A DNA stretch of 8,354 bases from Minisyncoccota bacterium (GTDB lineage Bacteria > Verrucomicrobiota > Lentisphaeria > Oligosphaerales > MVZH01). The translations under genes and the position numbers were made by a program. This document shows, one piece after another, positions 5,406-8,354 of this stretch; within the stretch, counting starts at the first letter, position 1; every line of letters starts with the position of its first letter. Location of the stretch: NCBI GenBank assembly GCA_021734725.1, contig JAIPIM010000179.1, forward strand, positions 1-8,354, in the 5' to 3' direction. The notes below the pieces were generated by a model. It saw only the letters and a list, made by a program, of their open reading frames with translations. It did not search any database and was not told where the DNA came from.

Positions 5406-7151
5406 TCAGTCTGGTGTATCGATCGGCGTCCAGACACTTTGATAAGGCGATAGAGTAATTCGTCCCTCATCGTTGGGCAAATCCTGGCTGCTGATGAGGT
5501 CACCATACGATCGGTGGGGGTTCCGACACCACCGCCGCAGGGAAACAGTTGCGGGTACCGCGCTTATATTGCTGATCGCCATAATGGCCTCACTCTTGTC
5601 CGGGGCGGTGCGCAGCACGCCGAACACCTTAGACCCGAGGTCGAGAACCGTTTGTGCGCCGTCCGGGTGAAATGCTGGGTGTTGCCCGCGGACTTTCAGC
5701 AGTCGGCGATACCGTGTGAAAATCGTTGCTTCTCGCGATGAAGGCTCACCAAGCCATTGCTGCAGAAGGCCGATGTTCCATTTTTGCCGGTTTATCGACC
5801 TGAACCGCCCAGTTTTGGCCACTCCTTTCCGGTCGTTTCGCGCCCCGATGAGGCTGTTGAAGTAGACGGCTGGTATCCCTTTCAGCGCAAGCGGAATAGC
5901 CTGTGAACAGAGGAAGCGGTCGATATGACTCTTATCTTCCGGTTTGGTCGCGTCCGCCAGGGCGTCGAAATAGGTGATGTTGAGTTCGTAAGGGCTTTCG
6001 CTGCCGTCCGAGTTCTGCTTTGTCGATACGTAGCCGCCACGTTCTTTGACCCCTTCACAGAGCGCGTCCAGTTCGCCTTGCGGAATCAGGCCTTCCAGAG
6101 GTCGAACGCCAATCCCGTCATGGGAAGCCGTGAAATTCAGATATGTACAACCCGCGGGCGCGCTGGATACTGTCTTGGCCCACGCGGTGAGGTGCTTGGA
6201 TGTTCCTTTCGACAACGCATGGAGCAGCAAAGGCGGCAGGGTAAACTGATAGACCATGTGCGCTTCGTCACCGTCACCGAAGTAGCTGATATTTTCTGAG
6301 TGCGGCACGTTGGTTTCAGTGAGCAGCAGTGCGTTTGAACCTACCGCTTCCAACGTGCGACGCATGAGTTTGACAATCATATGGACCTCGGGCAGATGAA
6401 TGCACGGGGTCCCTATTTTCTTCCACAAGTACGCGATTGCGTCCAGGCGAATGATACGAGCACCTTTTTCCACGTACATAAGGAGAATATCGAGGAATTC
6501 GAACAGGACGTCGGGGTTCCCGAAATCCACATCGATTTGATCCTCACTGAAGGTTGTCCAGATCTGCCGCATGCCTTCCCGTGTATGAGTCTTCAAGAGC
6601 AGGGGACGGTTGCGCGGCCGCACGACCGTCGACAAGTCGGTGCCGTGAGGTACTTCAATGAAGTAATTTCGCTGGGGCAGGATACCGCTGGTATAGTCGC
6701 GATACCAGTTGCTTTCCCTGGAAACGTGGTTTAGTACCAGGTCCATTGCCAGGTAGACATCTTCCGACAGTCTCGTGACGTCCTCCCATGTGCCCACGGC
6801 AGGATCCACGTGCCGGTAGTCAATGACGGCAAACCCGTCATCCGAGGAATAGGGGAAGAATGGCAGTATGTGAACGGTGTTGAGGGCCTGTCCGAGGTGA
6901 TCCGTAATGAATCCACGCAAGGTTTTGAGGGGGGGGTCAAAAAAATTCTGAACCATATCGCCATACGTGATCAGGAGGGCGTCTTTTTCATTCCAGCGGG
7001 CTTGCGGGTTTGATCCGACTGTCCGGTTCGCTGGGTAACGTCCGATCACGGCCTGCAATCGTTCAAGCAACTTCTCGCTTTCGTCTGCTCCATAAAGCCC
7101 TTCGATCAGCGGACGAAATGTTTTCAGCATGGACTGTTCAAGATGATTCAT
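5406..7151 (-). CDS. GH13_18 sugar phosphorylase, probably glucosylglycerate phosphorylase
   Basis: A 581-residue alpha-amylase-superfamily phosphorylase related to sucrose phosphorylase. It would reversibly cleave an alpha-glucoside with phosphate to give alpha-glucose-1-phosphate. Visible catalytic residues are the nucleophile Asp237 in RLDAIAY, the acid/base Glu279 in TETNVPHSEN, and the stabilising Asp345 in SHDGIG. Other GH13 markers are HILPFFPYSSDDGF at about 94-107 and MDLVLNHVS at 136-144. The acceptor-side strings FTASHDGIGVRPLEG, GGYVSTKQNSDGSESPYELN and IPAVYF look like the glucosylglycerate phosphorylase clade (E. coli YcjM, Meiothermus). Bifidobacterial sucrose phosphorylases have different residues after HDGIGV. 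Sucrose-6'-phosphate or glucosylglycerol activity cannot be excluded. The start is set at the ATG at 7151, with GGGGG seven nt upstream; an ATG at 7157 abuts that site. C8 and T7 runs occur in frame near codons 69-75. Confidence 0.9.
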   Translation of the reverse strand: MNHLEQSMLKTFRPLIEGLYGADESEKLLERLQAVIGRYPANRTVGSNPQARWNEKDALLITYGDMVQNFFDPPLKTLRGFITDHLGQALNTVHILPFFPYSSDDGFAVIDYRHVDPAVGTWEDVTRLSEDVYLAMDLVLNHVSRESNWYRDYTSGILPQRNYFIEVPHGTDLSTVVRPRNRPLLLKTHTREGMRQIWTTFSEDQIDVDFGNPDVLFEFLDILLMYVEKGARIIRLDAIAYLWKKIGTPCIHLPEVHMIVKLMRRTLEAVGSNALLLTETNVPHSENISYFGDGDEAHMVYQFTLPPLLLHALSKGTSKHLTAWAKTVSSAPAGCTYLNFTASHDGIGVRPLEGLIPQGELDALCEGVKERGGYVSTKQNSDGSESPYELNITYFDALADATKPEDKSHIDRFLCSQAIPLALKGIPAVYFNSLIGARNDRKGVAKTGRFRSINRQKWNIGLLQQWLGEPSSREATIFTRYRRLLKVRGQHPAFHPDGAQTVLDLGSKVFGVLRTAPDKSEAIMAISNISAVPATVSLRRWCRNPHRSYGDLISSQDLPNDEGRITLSPYQSVWTPIDTPD

Positions 7152-7158
7152 TCGCATT

Positions 7159-7163
7159 CCCCC
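7159..7163 (-). promoter_or_regulatory. Ribosome binding site of the phosphorylase
   Basis: Minus-strand GGGGG lies seven nt before the ATG at 7151 and one nt before the ATG at 7157, so it favours the inner start. The 121 nt between the glycosyltransferase stop and this start hold only a small GCAAG/CTTGC hairpin at 7202-7215 and no clear promoter, consistent with co-transcription. Confidence 0.5.
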
Positions 7164-7272
7164 GTTTACTGATGGAAAACATCGTTAAGGCCTATGGGCC
7201 CGCAAGCAATCTTGCCTGGAGCGCGAGTCTCCCCGCAGACCGTTGCTTGATGTTTGGCCGTGCACGCGCCAC

Positions 7273-8354
7273 TCACAATTCGGGTAACCCCGTGATATTG
7301 GTGATCAGTGTACGCAAGCTGCGCCGGAGCGAGGAATAACTGTAGAAGCGCTTGGCCAAGTTGTAATTGTGATCGACAACTTCATCGCGGTATGCATCGT
7401 CCTCCAAAAGCTGGCGAATATGTTCCACCGCTTTGCGAGTGAGGAACCCCTCCATCACTGGGATGCGGAACCCTTTGGGTTCGATATCCCGTGTGAAGAT
7501 TGCGTATCTGTTGATGAGTACCGGTTTTCGAAAATAAAACGCCTCGAGAAGGGCATTCCCGAAGCCTTCGTACAGGCTGGGGTATGTCACCAAATCGGCG
7601 TGCGGATAGAGATCCCACAGTGTATAAATCTTTTTACCGGTCTCGTCCAGTTGACGGTATTCGCCGATGCGGGTGGCTATGAATCGTATATCGACCCCGG
7701 ATTCGTGCGCAAGCTCTCTGAGCATGGCATGATATTCGTAGCCTTCGTCCCCGGCCTCGTGGCTGACTACCAGTTTGCAACGCGGATCAGCGAGCATCTG
7801 AACGAGTTTTACGGCGTGTTCAATTCCCTTGCGGGGGACGACGCGCGTCGGTTGCAGGATCATGATGTCGTCCGGTGCAATGCCAATCTCCGCACGGATG
7901 TCGGATGCGTATGTATCAGCCGCCCGTGGCGGGTGTTCGAAGTCCAGGACGTTCGGCACCAGTAACGAGGGTAATCCCTGTCGCCAGGACAATTCTTCCT
8001 GAGCCGCCTGATTGATGACGACATGTTGCATCTCAGGGTGGCGGGGCGGAAAGGCCATATTCAGAAAATCGTGAACGGCATTAACCGAAAACCGGTCGCG
8101 TTCCCAATAGAAATCATGATGATGGGCGATCGCCGGCACCCGCGTTTCGGCCAGGAATTCGGTTATGGCGATGCCGAGAGGAACATGCATGGGTATGGAG
8201 AGGGCATTCTCTACAATCAATATGCTGACATCGAAACGTTGGACGAAATCGTACAGTGTCGATTTCAGGTAATCCGCGAGAATGTGTATGCGGTGCGACG
8301 TTTCACGAGTGCGTTCATGCTGTCCCCATATCTGACTGTTTATCCATTCGTTTT
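7273..8354 (-). CDS. GT4-family glycosyltransferase, 5' end outside window
   Basis: A retaining GT-B glycosyltransferase of family GT4, with 359 codons visible and the frame open through the right edge. The apparent TTG start at 8220 is internal: 44 further in-frame sense codons precede it, including WINSQIWGQHERTR and YLKSTLYDFVQRFDVS, so the true start lies beyond 8354. Family marks are the donor-site QPTRVVPRKG (7826-7855) with its Arg and Lys, and the E-x7-E motif EGFGNALLE (7543-7569). The acceptor-side HHHDFYWERDRFS lies near 8082-8121. It lacks membrane segments in the part seen and is probably cytoplasmic. Placed upstream of a glucosylglycerate-type phosphorylase, it may add a sugar to glycerate or glucosylglycerate, as mannosylglucosylglycerate synthase does. 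That substrate is inferred from context only; an exopolysaccharide or other glycoside role is possible. Confidence 0.88.
   Translation of the reverse strand, partial: NEWINSQIWGQHERTRETSHRIHILADYLKSTLYDFVQRFDVSILIVENALSIPMHVPLGIAITEFLAETRVPAIAHHHDFYWERDRFSVNAVHDFLNMAFPPRHPEMQHVVINQAAQEELSWRQGLPSLLVPNVLDFEHPPRAADTYASDIRAEIGIAPDDIMILQPTRVVPRKGIEHAVKLVQMLADPRCKLVVSHEAGDEGYEYHAMLRELAHESGVDIRFIATRIGEYRQLDETGKKIYTLWDLYPHADLVTYPSLYEGFGNALLEAFYFRKPVLINRYAIFTRDIEPKGFRIPVMEGFLTRKAVEHIRQLLEDDAYRDEVVDHNYNLAKRFYSYSSLRRSLRTLITNITGLPEL

Noticed and set aside
7369..7965. Plus-strand ORF of 198 codons over the glycosyltransferase
   Set aside because: Shadow of the GT4 gene, whose E-x7-E and donor-site motifs are on the minus strand.
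1..8354. CRISPR array, tRNA, insertion sequence or phage genes
   Set aside because: No regularly spaced repeats, cloverleaf, transposase-like frame or terminal repeats were seen on either strand.

Overview
The window looks like a piece of chromosome from a free-living Gram-negative bacterium with about 50% GC. A sulfatase beside a Gfo/Idh-type dehydrogenase, plus an intergenic array of GAAACCT-like heptamers, fits the Planctomycetota-Verrucomicrobiota-Kiritimatiellota-Lentisphaerota group. That placement is an inference from gene content and remembered repeat style; there is no rRNA or other marker here.

Layout. On the left are two plus-strand genes: the last 58 codons of a Gfo/Idh/MocA-family oxidoreductase (1-178), then a complete type I sulfatase of the heparan N-sulfatase-like kind (322-1641). 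They converge on five minus-strand genes. The junction (1642-1889) has no credible gene but is rich in dyad symmetry: two 12-bp palindromes and a strong 14-bp stem built from heptamer repeats. Read from right to left, the minus-strand genes are a GT4 glycosyltransferase whose start lies beyond the window (7273-8354), a GH13_18 sugar phosphorylase most like glucosylglycerate phosphorylase (5406-7151), an NDP-sugar nucleotidyltransferase (4437-5360), a ferritin-like/VIT1 fusion of the MbfA type (3348-4223), and a YihY/BrkB-family membrane protein (1890-3308).

How they may work together. The glycosyltransferase, phosphorylase and nucleotidyltransferase form a plausible module for a glucosylglycerate-type compatible solute or storage glycoside. 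The transferase would build the glycoside, the phosphorylase would release glucose-1-phosphate from it, and the nucleotidyltransferase could reactivate the sugar phosphate to an NDP-sugar. The MbfA-like and YihY genes are 39 nt apart and probably co-transcribed; iron export or oxidative and envelope stress is the likely theme. The oxidoreductase and sulfatase suggest use of sulfated sugars.

I found no clear sign of an undescribed system. The points most worth a second look are the phosphorylase module, the ferritin-VIT1 leader hairpin, and the dyad-rich convergent junction. Three start codons (YihY, MbfA-like, phosphorylase) are moved inward on ribosome-binding-site grounds, and the glycosyltransferase frame runs open to the window edge.
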